Positions 29,807 to 39,230 of a stretch of 64,000 nucleotides of DNA are shown here, piece by piece. The stretch covers positions 1-64,000 of the forward strand of contig JAQXBF010000008.1 of NCBI GenBank assembly GCA_029252555.1, read 5' to 3'. Position 1 is the first letter of the stretch. Every line of letters starts with the position of its first letter. The notes below the pieces were generated by a model that had not been told where the DNA came from, ran no database searches, and saw only the letters and a program-made list of their open reading frames with translations. Both the position numbers and the translations under genes were made by a program. The stretch is from Porticoccaceae bacterium (GTDB taxonomy: Bacteria; Pseudomonadota; Gammaproteobacteria; Pseudomonadales; Porticoccaceae).

Positions 29807-31225
29807 CTAGCGCTTAAAAATTTTGATCCATTGTCCAGCGACAGGCTCACCGCTGGGGTAGTAACCATTGATTATACGCAGGTCTTCAATATCCGTGGTA
29901 CTCAACTTTAAGGCTTTGGCCAGGCCTGCAAAAGTGGTTGCGCCTGTGGCTTTTACATAATGAATTGTCTGTGGCTTTTGACCCTGTATCTCGCGGCTGG
30001 AAATGGGGCGGAAGGTGTTGATAGAGTCGAGAAATACTTTATCTGTCTCGGCAAAACTGGACTGGTCTTTTACTTCGCCGCTAAAAAGATACGCATTGAG
30101 CTTGTAGTAGATTACGGCAATTCTGCTATCTGGTTTGCCGTCTTTTCCCGGCAATATGCCGGTAAAGCCTTTTAGGCGAGCTGGTGCTATAGTTTTACTG
30201 TCTATGAGTTGTGAAACTTTGAGGTAGTTATAGAGATATTCTTCAGGGCTCTGGGCTGTGCGGGCAATGGGCTGCATCATTAATATTGCGGTTTTATCTT
30301 CTGGCGATGCGCTAACCAGGGCCTGTGGATTATTGGTATCCTGCTCCCAGCCCTCCGGGAAATCGAGGCGCACTCGGCGAGTCATATCGGAGAAGCGTTC
30401 TGGTTTCTGTTCTTTGGCTAGAAAGTTTTCACCCCAGATGAGACCATTGGTCAGGCTCCGATATCTAGCTGCACCATTGTCTCTACTGACCTCTGCTTTG
30501 AAGGCATTAGCTTTGCTAACTACGGTGCGCAGTCGACTATCGTTCCGTGGGTGGCTGGCGAAAATACCATGATAGGTTAGCTTGGAGGCACCTCTGGACC
30601 TTGCCCGCTGTTTTTGCAGTGACTCGTAGTCTTTCATAATCGACAGCATGCTGATCATTTCGCTGGGGGCATAACCCAGCTTGGCCATATATTCGGCGCC
30701 CGCTTCATCTGCCTCCAGTTCATTGCGTCGACCATGCCCTTTAATCAGTGAGTTGGCGTAGGCCATGCCCGCTTCATAGACTTCATTACTGCCGGATAAC
30801 ACGGCGGCTATGGTGGACAGAATTTGAGCGCCCGCCGCCTGTCCTTCTTGTCCGCGAACATGGTTGCGGGTGATATGACCAACTTCATGGGCCAGTACCG
30901 AAACAAGCTGCGCTTCATTACTCACGTAATTCAGTAGGCCGCGGTTAACGTAGACATAGTTATCTCTGGTGGCGAAGGCATTTAGATCTGGTGAATCGAG
31001 CAGGGTGAAGGTGAATTTTTGTCCGACCATTTCCGACTGGGTGACCACCTCTTCGCCGAGCCTGACTATATAGGCCTGAAGTTTTTCGTCTTCGTAGATA
31101 TCTGTGCTTTCGGTAACCTCTTGATAAATATCTGCACCGCTAACAGCAGTCCAACCAGTTGCTGGCAGCAGCCCAAACAGGGCTGCTAGAACAAAGGTTG
31201 GTATTAGTTTAGTGGCTGTTAGCAT
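29807..31225 (-). CDS. M48 family metalloprotease (BepA-like) with C-terminal LysM-like segment
   Basis: Signal peptide; VSVLAHEVGHITRNHV zinc motif; C-term TTFAGLAKALKLSTTDIEDLRIINGYYPSGEPVAGQWIKIFKR. Confidence 0.9.
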   Translation of the reverse strand: MLTATKLIPTFVLAALFGLLPATGWTAVSGADIYQEVTESTDIYEDEKLQAYIVRLGEEVVTQSEMVGQKFTFTLLDSPDLNAFATRDNYVYVNRGLLNYVSNEAQLVSVLAHEVGHITRNHVRGQEGQAAGAQILSTIAAVLSGSNEVYEAGMAYANSLIKGHGRRNELEADEAGAEYMAKLGYAPSEMISMLSIMKDYESLQKQRARSRGASKLTYHGIFASHPRNDSRLRTVVSKANAFKAEVSRDNGAARYRSLTNGLIWGENFLAKEQKPERFSDMTRRVRLDFPEGWEQDTNNPQALVSASPEDKTAILMMQPIARTAQSPEEYLYNYLKVSQLIDSKTIAPARLKGFTGILPGKDGKPDSRIAVIYYKLNAYLFSGEVKDQSSFAETDKVFLDSINTFRPISSREIQGQKPQTIHYVKATGATTFAGLAKALKLSTTDIEDLRIINGYYPSGEPVAGQWIKIFKR

Positions 31226-31239
31226 ATTGTTTCTCTGCG

Positions 31240-31926
31240 TTAGGGTGCTGAGAAAAATGATTTAAGTTGATTGCCTAAACTGGTGCAAGCATTACTCTTG
31301 ACTGGCGTTAGCAGCGGTATAGGAGCAACGGCACCAATCAGGTATGAAGTGCCCTCTGAGTCTACTCGCAGACGGCCCATTTCCTGAAGATTGGTCATAT
31401 CCCACACAATAGCCTCGTAAACCGAGAGCTTGTCCCACTGAGCAAATCCGAAGCAACCTCCGCCGCCCGGACCAATAGCGCAGCTGATAGAGCCCCCTTG
31501 ATCTAGAGTCTCTGTGGAGCCATCTATCCACACCAAATACCGCACTGCTTTGCTATCGACCTGGCCTTTGATTAGTGGGTCTTGCATAAGTCGTTTGAGT
31601 CGCGGCAGGCCTTTGGGCGCTGTGCGTGGTTCGAACCAAGGGTAGATTGAGTCGATAAACTGTTGCTCGGGCACTATCCCTATATCGGCTCCCTGCATGC
31701 GTTTGGCAACACAATTAATAAATTCCCGATCAGTTTCATAATGGCCCGCATCTCGCCGACCCAACACCACGATCTTTTCATTGGTGTTGAGATCTATGGC
31801 TTCTCCAGTGGGGCGATATTCATCAATGGTGGTGGTGGCACTACAGCCGGCTAAACTGCCAACTATAAGGCCGAGTAAAAGGCCCTTTAAGGTATATTTA
31901 GAGCCCAGTTTGATTGTCGGTTTCAT
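31240..31926 (-). CDS. Putative lipoprotein of unknown function
   Basis: LLLGLIVGSLAGCSATTT lipobox; ATG 31926 overlaps the upstream stop (ATGA). Confidence 0.6.
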   Translation of the reverse strand: MKPTIKLGSKYTLKGLLLGLIVGSLAGCSATTTIDEYRPTGEAIDLNTNEKIVVLGRRDAGHYETDREFINCVAKRMQGADIGIVPEQQFIDSIYPWFEPRTAPKGLPRLKRLMQDPLIKGQVDSKAVRYLVWIDGSTETLDQGGSISCAIGPGGGGCFGFAQWDKLSVYEAIVWDMTNLQEMGRLRVDSEGTSYLIGAVAPIPLLTPVKSNACTSLGNQLKSFFSAP

Positions 31927-32552
31927 TTTGATTCCTCCAATATTTTCTGTTCCATCATCCAACCATAGATGGCGGGGATTCTATAGAAGTCGAGCATTAG
32001 TTTTGCGCCAGCATCGCGCAGGGCAATAATAGAGGCTTCTTCTATGGCATTAGATTTAGAGGCCATGAAGGCATCTGGAGTTTTGCCGTAGGCAGGCATA
32101 AACCAGCTATCGATTGTCTCGCCACTGGAGGTTTGTATCTCTAGGTTGTATTTGATCCAGACTTCAAACACATTGAGGTAGTTGTCGGAGGGAGTGGATA
32201 TCTGTACCTCCCGAACCGAGGGGATAATAACCAGTGAATTAGCTCCACTAATTTCTTCTGTGCTAGTGACAAATTCGACTTCGTTAAATAGGCCAGTAAA
32301 AGCATTGCTAAGAAGCTTCACTTGAGCCGTACCTATATCGATCACGGTATTTTTATTGGGCTCGGCTATGTAGGTTGAGAAGCTCTTATCAAAAACAATG
32401 CTGGCGGAGACTGGCTGGGGTTCAGCTAGTACCGTCGGGAAATCATTGTTGATCTGTACAGAGGCTGAGGAGCTGCAACCACTGAGTATTGCCAGTAACA
32501 AGATTGCAGCTGATAACCTTATCACGGTTTTATCTAATTTAGTTTTAAGCAT
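31923..32552 (-). CDS. Putative lipoprotein of unknown function
   Basis: LSAAILLLAILSGCSSSASV lipobox. Confidence 0.65.
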   Translation of the reverse strand: MLKTKLDKTVIRLSAAILLLAILSGCSSSASVQINNDFPTVLAEPQPVSASIVFDKSFSTYIAEPNKNTVIDIGTAQVKLLSNAFTGLFNEVEFVTSTEEISGANSLVIIPSVREVQISTPSDNYLNVFEVWIKYNLEIQTSSGETIDSWFMPAYGKTPDAFMASKSNAIEEASIIALRDAGAKLMLDFYRIPAIYGWMMEQKILEESK

Positions 32553-32565
32553 ATGTTTATACCCT

Positions 32566-33555
32566 TTAATTAAGGCTGTTTAAGCCGATAAAGGTTCCTC
32601 CATTGTTATAACTCAGTTCGCGCATTAGGGCGGCAAATTTTATAGCCGATGCGCTGGGGGTGCCCCCCGGGGGGAAATGCACCGGGAAACCGATGGCATG
32701 AACGCGAACCAGCCTGTCACTGCCGCGGTTTGCCTTGTTGAGTTTGTCTACTACCTGTACGACTCGGCGAATGGAACGACCCTGAAAGTCATCTCCCAAT
32801 GTATAAATACTGATTTTGCGTCCAGGCCGATAAAAGGTACGGATGGCCGCATTAATACCTTCGACCGGGCTGGAATTACTAAAGGGTGCCCAGTCCGCTA
32901 AGCGGTTGATGATATTTTTTCTCGTCTTCGGGCTATCTGCTATCCAGCGGCCTTTTTCGCCGGAGAACATATACTGACCCATATCGTTAAGCACCTGAAT
33001 GCCCTTGACCTCTGGGTAGATATCAAGAATATTCAGCATCTCTTTTTTCACTTTTTCCCAGGCCGCTACCTGCATGCTGCCGGAGGTGTCGATCACAAAA
33101 ATAATATAGTCGCTGTCTGCTGGTATGCCACCGATAAGCTGGTTTTGTTGTTGGAACTCTGGCCCCAGCAGCCTTTCCATCTCTTCGGATAATACCTGCA
33201 GCACTAATTGCAGCTGTTCTTTTTCCCGAGACTGAGACTGGGACAGCTGGTTGGACTGCTTTGACACACTGGCGAGTTTAGCTTTGAGCCGGGCGATTCT
33301 CTCTTTTAAGTCGGAGAGCTGCTCTTTGCGCGACTTTAGGCGTTCGTCGAGAATCACAGATTCCCCGCGAATATCGAATAGACGCTCCTGATACTCTTTA
33401 ACGGAACCCATTAACTGACGCTCTGCCTCTTCAAGAGCTGAGGGATCGCCCACTTTGGCGATGACCAGCAACAGCACTATGGCACCAAACCCACAGCTAA
33501 TAACATCCAGAAAGGACAGGCTGGCTTCTGGTAATTCTCTGCGCTGTTTCTTCAT
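32566..33555 (-). CDS. TM-anchored von Willebrand factor A domain protein
   Basis: LSFLDVISCGFGAIVLLLVIA N-terminal TM, coiled coil, MIDAS FVIDTSGSM; start revised to ATG 33555. Confidence 0.85.
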   Translation of the reverse strand: MKKQRRELPEASLSFLDVISCGFGAIVLLLVIAKVGDPSALEEAERQLMGSVKEYQERLFDIRGESVILDERLKSRKEQLSDLKERIARLKAKLASVSKQSNQLSQSQSREKEQLQLVLQVLSEEMERLLGPEFQQQNQLIGGIPADSDYIIFVIDTSGSMQVAAWEKVKKEMLNILDIYPEVKGIQVLNDMGQYMFSGEKGRWIADSPKTRKNIINRLADWAPFSNSSPVEGINAAIRTFYRPGRKISIYTLGDDFQGRSIRRVVQVVDKLNKANRGSDRLVRVHAIGFPVHFPPGGTPSASAIKFAALMRELSYNNGGTFIGLNSLN

Positions 33556-34607
33556 GGCCAGTCCCTCGAAGGAGCGATAAACGCGCCCTTGGTATTCAGA
33601 GCGATCTGCCAAAACAGCGCGGCGGCCTCTGGGTCACCTTCCATCGGAAACAGAATTGTATTAATGGGTACGCCGCTGGGAAACTCTTTCATCGCGGCAT
33701 TAAAATGCTTGCGCCGCTGCTGGCCAGTGACCATATATTTTCGCGGTGGTTTCTTACCTTGAGTCGGCAAACCATCGGTTAATAGGAATAAATTATCGGG
33801 CCGATCTTCAAAGTCTGCGATGGCACCAAAGGCATTGATTAGGCTGGTGCCTGAGCTCGGTGAGTAGTCTTTGATTCCCGCTACGGCATTTTCCAGTGCC
33901 AGAGAGTCTGCGGCATCTAGCCATTCGCCCTCTGTGCCAGGCACAGTAGTATGAGCTTCGGTGTTAAAAATATAGACTTGGAAGCGGCTGCTCGGGGGCA
34001 GCTGCGCTAGCAGCCATTCCAACGTGCGCAATGTCCACTGCCATTTCGGTGACTGCTTCTTTTGTTCATCGCCCATATTGCGCCGACGCACGGCATTCAC
34101 CACGGTGTCGGCAAGCATGCTTGCGGAGCCATCTACCAGTATCAGCACTCGCTCGCCTCCGAGCTTTAAGCCGGTGAGATATTGGCGATTTCCGTCGCCC
34201 TGAAACTCTCGTACCTTATCGCCAAACTCAACTTCTTCCATTTGCGCTGTCTCATCTCCGAGCTGCTCTACTTGGCGGCGCAGCTTGTCGAGATCGTTTG
34301 GATCGTTCTGAATACTTCTTTCTTGCTCTTCTAAGTCGGTGATAACCCGTTTTGATAGCCCCTGGGCTTCAACTAATTCGAGTTTGATCTCCTCCAGGCT
34401 ATTAAGCAGTTGGACTTTCTCTTCTTCTGCATCGCGGATATCCATCTGCAACATATCCACTTCGGCGGAGATGCGGATGTCTGGTGTCACCACTTCGGTG
34501 GCATTGTGCCGCAGGATTAAAAACAGCAACGTCACCGCGCCAAAGCCACAGGCCATAATATCCAGAAAGGATAAGCTGAAGGCAATATTGCGGCGCTTTC
34601 TAGGCAT
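33552..34607 (-). CDS. TM-anchored von Willebrand factor A domain protein (paralogue)
   Basis: LSFLDIMACGFGAVTLLFLIL N-terminal TM, coiled coil, MIDAS LILVDGSASM, LFLLTDGLPTQG. Confidence 0.88.
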   Translation of the reverse strand: MPRKRRNIAFSLSFLDIMACGFGAVTLLFLILRHNATEVVTPDIRISAEVDMLQMDIRDAEEEKVQLLNSLEEIKLELVEAQGLSKRVITDLEEQERSIQNDPNDLDKLRRQVEQLGDETAQMEEVEFGDKVREFQGDGNRQYLTGLKLGGERVLILVDGSASMLADTVVNAVRRRNMGDEQKKQSPKWQWTLRTLEWLLAQLPPSSRFQVYIFNTEAHTTVPGTEGEWLDAADSLALENAVAGIKDYSPSSGTSLINAFGAIADFEDRPDNLFLLTDGLPTQGKKPPRKYMVTGQQRRKHFNAAMKEFPSGVPINTILFPMEGDPEAAALFWQIALNTKGAFIAPSRDWP

Positions 34608-35862
34608 TGCTTACCTCTATAAGGCGCAGTTTATGGCCGGCCACCTGAAGCGTTTTTCCCGGCTGGCAGGCACTGGGTAACTGCACCTCTAAGCCATCTT
34701 CCTGATGCAGTATTTTGAATTGCCGATTTTCAACCACCGTGACAAATGCGGCGCGATTATCAATGGTACTCACCAAACTAAGCTGTTTGTCTTTGAGGTG
34801 GATGCTTAGTGGGTGATCCAGTGGATAGGCATGATTTTGATAAAGTACATGGGTAGCCTGATGGGCTTTCTTGGTAGCCTGGGTTTTTGCCTGAGTTGCG
34901 ATATCCAGTTCGCGGATGCGATGCAGTTCTTCGCTAGCGAGCTTTTCCTGAACACTAAAGCAGTTTTCAATGCCTGCATTTTGAGCCCAGAGTTCAGCGT
35001 CGGCAAATTGAGGCAATAGTGCTGGAATTAAACTGGCGCTATGGGAAAAACAGAGTTTCGCACTGCTGTGTTTTTTGATGATGGCATTAAGGCCATTGAG
35101 GCGCTGATGCAAAATCTCGGCAATCTGCTGTTTGCGCAACACCAGATTCAACTCTCCTTGGGGTGAGGGCAGGGTAACCGATATTTCGTCTTCCCAACCC
35201 AGCCGCATCAGCCAATGGGGCAGCTGGTCGTAGATCAACTGTTCACCATTGGACATATGCAGAGGGTCGTAGCGATAGTCGGCAATAAGCTGCTCGCTAA
35301 TATGTCGGGCGGCGGCGTTATACAGCTGCATGATTCCTAGGTCAGGAATAATCTCTTGATCTGCAATCTGTTGACGACCCTCGGCATTGGATACTCTGGT
35401 TATAACGGCTTGCTGAAGTTGGAGCTCGACTACTAAATTGGTAGTTTCTTGGCCTACACAGCAGGCCAGTGCGCTATCAATAACGGCGCTGATCTGCACG
35501 GGCACGGCGCTGGCAAGGCCCAGTAATAATGAAAGCTGCTCATCGGAAAAACTGCCGGGAACGCTAAGGATCAGGTTTTCTGGTGCCCCAGCATTATCGA
35601 CCAGCTGCTTGAGTTGGACAAAGGCGATATCTGCATGGTGTCTCGCCCAGCGCTGCTTGCTCGGAAGCGCCAGCTGATTAAATTGTCGCCAGTACTGGTT
35701 ATAACTGTGCTGAGGCTGCTGCCAGGCAATGGCTCGTGCGCGTTCACCAGTTTCTATACCGCTGGCTGTCAGCTGGGCAAAGCCGGGCTCGGCATGCACT
35801 GTGCCGTCCTCTGTCTGAATAATCAGATGTTGGTCATTAAGCTCTAATACAGCAACAGTCAT
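34600..35862 (-). CDS. Putative degenerate Hsp70/actin-like ATPase-fold protein
   Basis: VPGSFSDEQLSLLLGLASAVPVQISAVIDSALAC resembles the Hsp70 VPAYF...NEPTAAAL region; no clear phosphate-1 DLGTT motif. Confidence 0.45.
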   Translation of the reverse strand: MTVAVLELNDQHLIIQTEDGTVHAEPGFAQLTASGIETGERARAIAWQQPQHSYNQYWRQFNQLALPSKQRWARHHADIAFVQLKQLVDNAGAPENLILSVPGSFSDEQLSLLLGLASAVPVQISAVIDSALACCVGQETTNLVVELQLQQAVITRVSNAEGRQQIADQEIIPDLGIMQLYNAAARHISEQLIADYRYDPLHMSNGEQLIYDQLPHWLMRLGWEDEISVTLPSPQGELNLVLRKQQIAEILHQRLNGLNAIIKKHSSAKLCFSHSASLIPALLPQFADAELWAQNAGIENCFSVQEKLASEELHRIRELDIATQAKTQATKKAHQATHVLYQNHAYPLDHPLSIHLKDKQLSLVSTIDNRAAFVTVVENRQFKILHQEDGLEVQLPSACQPGKTLQVAGHKLRLIEVSNA

Positions 35863-35864
35863 GA

Positions 35865-36674
35865 TTATTTAGGCGCTTTTAAGAAACGCAGTAATTTGTT
35901 TTCACAGTACGCCTGTGAATCTAGCACCAGCCGCTCCTGAATAAGCTGTAGCTGGTGCATAAAGAACATCACGACCATGCTGATGAGCAGGGCGATAAAA
36001 GTCGAGTTAAAGGCGACGCCCAGACTACTGGTGACGCCGGCAATATTACCTTGCATGGCTTCGTGGGCTTGGCCCAGTGCAGCACCAATGCCGCGAACGG
36101 TGCCGATAAAGCCGATGGAGGGGATGGCCCAGGTGATATAGCGCACCATCGATAATTCTGAGTCGAGGCGATCATTCTCTGTGTCACAGACATTGGATAC
36201 GGCTTCGGTGGCAAATTGCACGCTGTCAGTAACCTGAAATCTGGTCAGCGCCGTTTGCAAGGCTCGGGGCAGCAGATAGCCTCGTTGCTCATCAGGCAGC
36301 GCTTGTAGTGGGCGAGTTAGTTGACCGGCATCATCTGGCAGCACACGCGAGCCCTCGGCAATAGACACCAGGGGTAGCTCGAGCATATGTTTCTCGCGAA
36401 TGCTGGTGCGCGTTTTATAGCCCATAATGGCGAGAGCCCAGAACATCAGAATAAAACAGGACTCCTGCTCGATATCTTTGATAACGATAAAAAATGATCG
36501 CGGCACTACATATTCTTCACCGGCTGCTGCCATTTCTGCATGCTGACGGATCGTGCTGTCGGCATTGGGTCGCACCACAGTAACAAAGATGGTGTGGATG
36601 ATAATCACCGATAGCAGCAGAGCCACTAGCTGGAAAAACATCTCGTTGGTTGCGCGATTGGCTGGGCTGTTCAT
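35865..36674 (-). CDS. MotA/TolQ/ExbB proton-channel family protein
   Basis: YITWAIPSIGFIGTVRGIGAALGQAHEAMQGNIAGVTSSLGVAFNSTFIALLISMVVMFFMHQLQLIQERLV. Confidence 0.88.
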   Translation of the reverse strand: MNSPANRATNEMFFQLVALLLSVIIIHTIFVTVVRPNADSTIRQHAEMAAAGEEYVVPRSFFIVIKDIEQESCFILMFWALAIMGYKTRTSIREKHMLELPLVSIAEGSRVLPDDAGQLTRPLQALPDEQRGYLLPRALQTALTRFQVTDSVQFATEAVSNVCDTENDRLDSELSMVRYITWAIPSIGFIGTVRGIGAALGQAHEAMQGNIAGVTSSLGVAFNSTFIALLISMVVMFFMHQLQLIQERLVLDSQAYCENKLLRFLKAPK

Positions 36675-36748
36675 AGTTTTATTCCTGTGTCTAAAATCGT
36701 TTTTATAACAAGGCTTCTATTTAAAACGGCACGTTTATAAAGAGTTAT

Positions 36749-36985
36749 TCAAATATCTGAGGGGAGCGGGACTGGAAAATCCTCAGATATCTCTTCAGTG
36801 GGCTTAAAGTCACTGTCTTCTGGTGGGGCGCTTTGTTCTGCTGTTTCTTCTGGTGCGCCCGCTAGTGTTTCTAACGGGCGTTCTTCAGCGCCAGCAGTTT
36901 CAATATTTTGCCCTCTATCCGATTCGGCTTGCTGCCCCATCACCATGGTTGGCAATACCAGTAGCAGTATTATTAAAAATCTCAT
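36749..36985 (-). CDS. Small exported acidic protein
   Basis: 78 aa, signal peptide MRFLIILLLVLPTMVMGQQA; start overlaps the stop of the upstream PEGA/SUMF1 gene (ATGA). Confidence 0.5.
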   Translation of the reverse strand: MRFLIILLLVLPTMVMGQQAESDRGQNIETAGAEERPLETLAGAPEETAEQSAPPEDSDFKPTEEISEDFPVPLPSDI

Positions 36986-39051
36986 GGCTTGGCTCCAGGC
37001 CTGTCCACATAGCGGGCGATTCTAAAGCCTACATCCAGGCGGCCCTCAGTGCCAGCGTCCCGATAGCTTAAGCGCAGTTCGGTGCGCGAACCCAGCGCCC
37101 AGCTGGCACCGCGTATTACATGGCGATTACCACTGGTGGGCCCAGTGGGATCAATCTCTGGCTCACCTCGATTGGGGCGTATATCGTAGTAGTCGTTGAC
37201 CCATTCGGAGACATTGCCGCTCATATTGTAGAGGCCATTACTATTAGGCTTGAAGCTACCAATATCTGAGGAGACAGGGTAGTTATCATTGTAGTTGGCA
37301 ATGGTGAAGCTGAGGAAGTTTGATGCGCTTTGGTCAGCGTAGTTATCCTGCACCTGCATTGGTGGGTAAAGATTACTGGCCCAAGGGAACACCTTCCCAT
37401 TGCCATTTTTATCGATTCTTGCGGCCCAAGCCCATTCTGCCTCAGTGGGCAAGCGGTAGCCGTGGGAGTTCCAATTAAAGCTGCTTACCGCACCGTCGGC
37501 TATTTCATAGAAAGGGGGTAGGCCCTCTTTACGACTCAGCCAGTTGCAGTAGAGTGCGGCCTGTTCCCAAGAAACTTTGGCCACGGGCTGACTATTCATA
37601 TCCAGTGACTGGGCCTTGATGGCAGAGGAACTGTGTTCTTGCCAGCGACGGAACTCAGTATTGCTAATTTCTTTACGCCCCAGATAAAACGGTCTTTGCA
37701 GGCCCACTTTGCGTTCAGCTTCATTAGCGCGGCGACCGGGCTGGCGGCGGGGAGCACCCATAGTGAATGTTTGATTGGGTTTGAATAGCTTGAGCTCTGT
37801 GCCCACAAAGCTTTTGATACGAGGCGGGCGAGAGGTCCAGTAGGCTTCTTCTACTGTCAGTAGCTTGATACTCAGTGCTTGCTGATGGCCGGGCCTTGGG
37901 GTGACGGTCAGAGATTTCGACTCGTAGCCTGCTTTTTTAATGGTCAGCGTATGGGGTTTTGCATTGAGGGATAATGTTCGACTGCCGGTTCCCTTAGGTT
38001 GGTTGTCCACCAGTATCTGCGCATCGCTGGGGCTAATGGTCAGGGCAATGCTGCCAATATTCGGTTTAAGATTTACATTCACCGCCTTGGTAGCTTCTGG
38101 CTCGAGGCTGGCTGATCTGGTTGCCTTTAGATAGCCTTCAAGAAACAGCTCAATGCGATATTTTTTAAATGGTGCCATGGGCAGATCAATTGGGGTGGTA
38201 CCAAGAAACTGATTGTCAACGGTTATCTTGGCACCGGCAGGTGCACTACTGATCTGTAATATTCCATCAGAAACAATCAGTGCTATAGGTGGATGGGTGG
38301 CACTGGTGCCAGCCTTTACATTGACCCGCTTTTCAAAGGACTTGTAGCCTTTTAGTTGCAGCCGTAAGTTGCTGCCAGTTTCCAAAACCTCTGTGACCAA
38401 CGGCGTCTGACCTATCAGGCGATCGTCGATATAGAGATTGGCACCCGAGGGCTCAGTGTTAAATTGCATTTCTCCCCAGGCAGGCAGCATTGAAACATTT
38501 ATCGACTGGGTGGTGCCCAGCCCGGCAATATCGATTTCTTGCTGCAGGGGAAAGTAGCGATACTTGGTGAATTCTATCTGGTGGGAACCACGGCTAATGC
38601 CTTTAATGGTGCCTGGCACCTCAGCTGCGGGTTCACCATCAATGCTGGCCGCTATTGCGGTTATATCTGAGCCAACTATAAGGTTGCCTGGCAGTGGCTG
38701 CAGCTCTAGTTTTAGATCCTGGGTGGCTTGCCCGCTAACAGTGATTGTTTGCACAAGGGGGTAGTAGCCTTCGGCACTGGCTTCGATACTGTACTCGCCG
38801 CTGAGCAGCAGGTAGTTATCACCGATATTAAAGGATAAACCACTGATATCGATCTCAGCATTTTGTGGCTCTGTCTGAAATATCACAGCGCGGGCAACAA
38901 ACAGATACAGCATAATAATGACGGCACTGGTGGCCAGAACCGCCAGTGCTAATACCCCGGGAGATACCGGCAAGCGGCTCTCGGTGCTTGCTGCATCTAG
39001 GGGTTTAAATTGTGTCGCTGATAGTGGCTGCTTATTATTTTTATCGGGCAT
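36982..39051 (-). CDS. PEGA-repeat protein with C-terminal SUMF1/FGE-fold domain
   Basis: N-terminal TM; repeats such as GEMQFNTEPSGANLYIDDRLIGQTPL and GILQISSAPAGAKITVDNQFLGTTPI; SUMF1 GYRLPTEAEWAWAAR...GLYNMSGNVSEWVNDYY...HVIRGASW...VGFRIAR. Confidence 0.88.
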   Translation of the reverse strand: MPDKNNKQPLSATQFKPLDAASTESRLPVSPGVLALAVLATSAVIIMLYLFVARAVIFQTEPQNAEIDISGLSFNIGDNYLLLSGEYSIEASAEGYYPLVQTITVSGQATQDLKLELQPLPGNLIVGSDITAIAASIDGEPAAEVPGTIKGISRGSHQIEFTKYRYFPLQQEIDIAGLGTTQSINVSMLPAWGEMQFNTEPSGANLYIDDRLIGQTPLVTEVLETGSNLRLQLKGYKSFEKRVNVKAGTSATHPPIALIVSDGILQISSAPAGAKITVDNQFLGTTPIDLPMAPFKKYRIELFLEGYLKATRSASLEPEATKAVNVNLKPNIGSIALTISPSDAQILVDNQPKGTGSRTLSLNAKPHTLTIKKAGYESKSLTVTPRPGHQQALSIKLLTVEEAYWTSRPPRIKSFVGTELKLFKPNQTFTMGAPRRQPGRRANEAERKVGLQRPFYLGRKEISNTEFRRWQEHSSSAIKAQSLDMNSQPVAKVSWEQAALYCNWLSRKEGLPPFYEIADGAVSSFNWNSHGYRLPTEAEWAWAARIDKNGNGKVFPWASNLYPPMQVQDNYADQSASNFLSFTIANYNDNYPVSSDIGSFKPNSNGLYNMSGNVSEWVNDYYDIRPNRGEPEIDPTGPTSGNRHVIRGASWALGSRTELRLSYRDAGTEGRLDVGFRIARYVDRPGAKP

Positions 39052-39230
39052 AGTATCTTTGGTATTTTTTTGTATGTAATTATCGGACTAGTCTGTATTG
39101 CGGCCAAGAGATTGCTTAATTTTGTCATTTATCTCTGCCAGCACCTACTGCGCTAATCTGTTCCCTATTGTGTTCGACTCCGTTTTCTTCCTTTTGTTTA
39201 CATCTAATACCTGCTGCGCGCCAAGTTGGA

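Noticed and set aside
32566-34607. Calling the VWA genes part of a tellurite-resistance (TerY) or MoxR-VWA system
   Set aside because: No TerD-like, MoxR AAA+ or phosphatase/kinase partner in the neighbourhood.
35865-36674. Calling the MotA/ExbB + VWA cluster a Zorya defence system
   Set aside because: No ZorC/ZorD/ZorE-like helicase or nuclease and the VWA proteins lack an evident OmpA-type domain; only the motor-like logic is shared.
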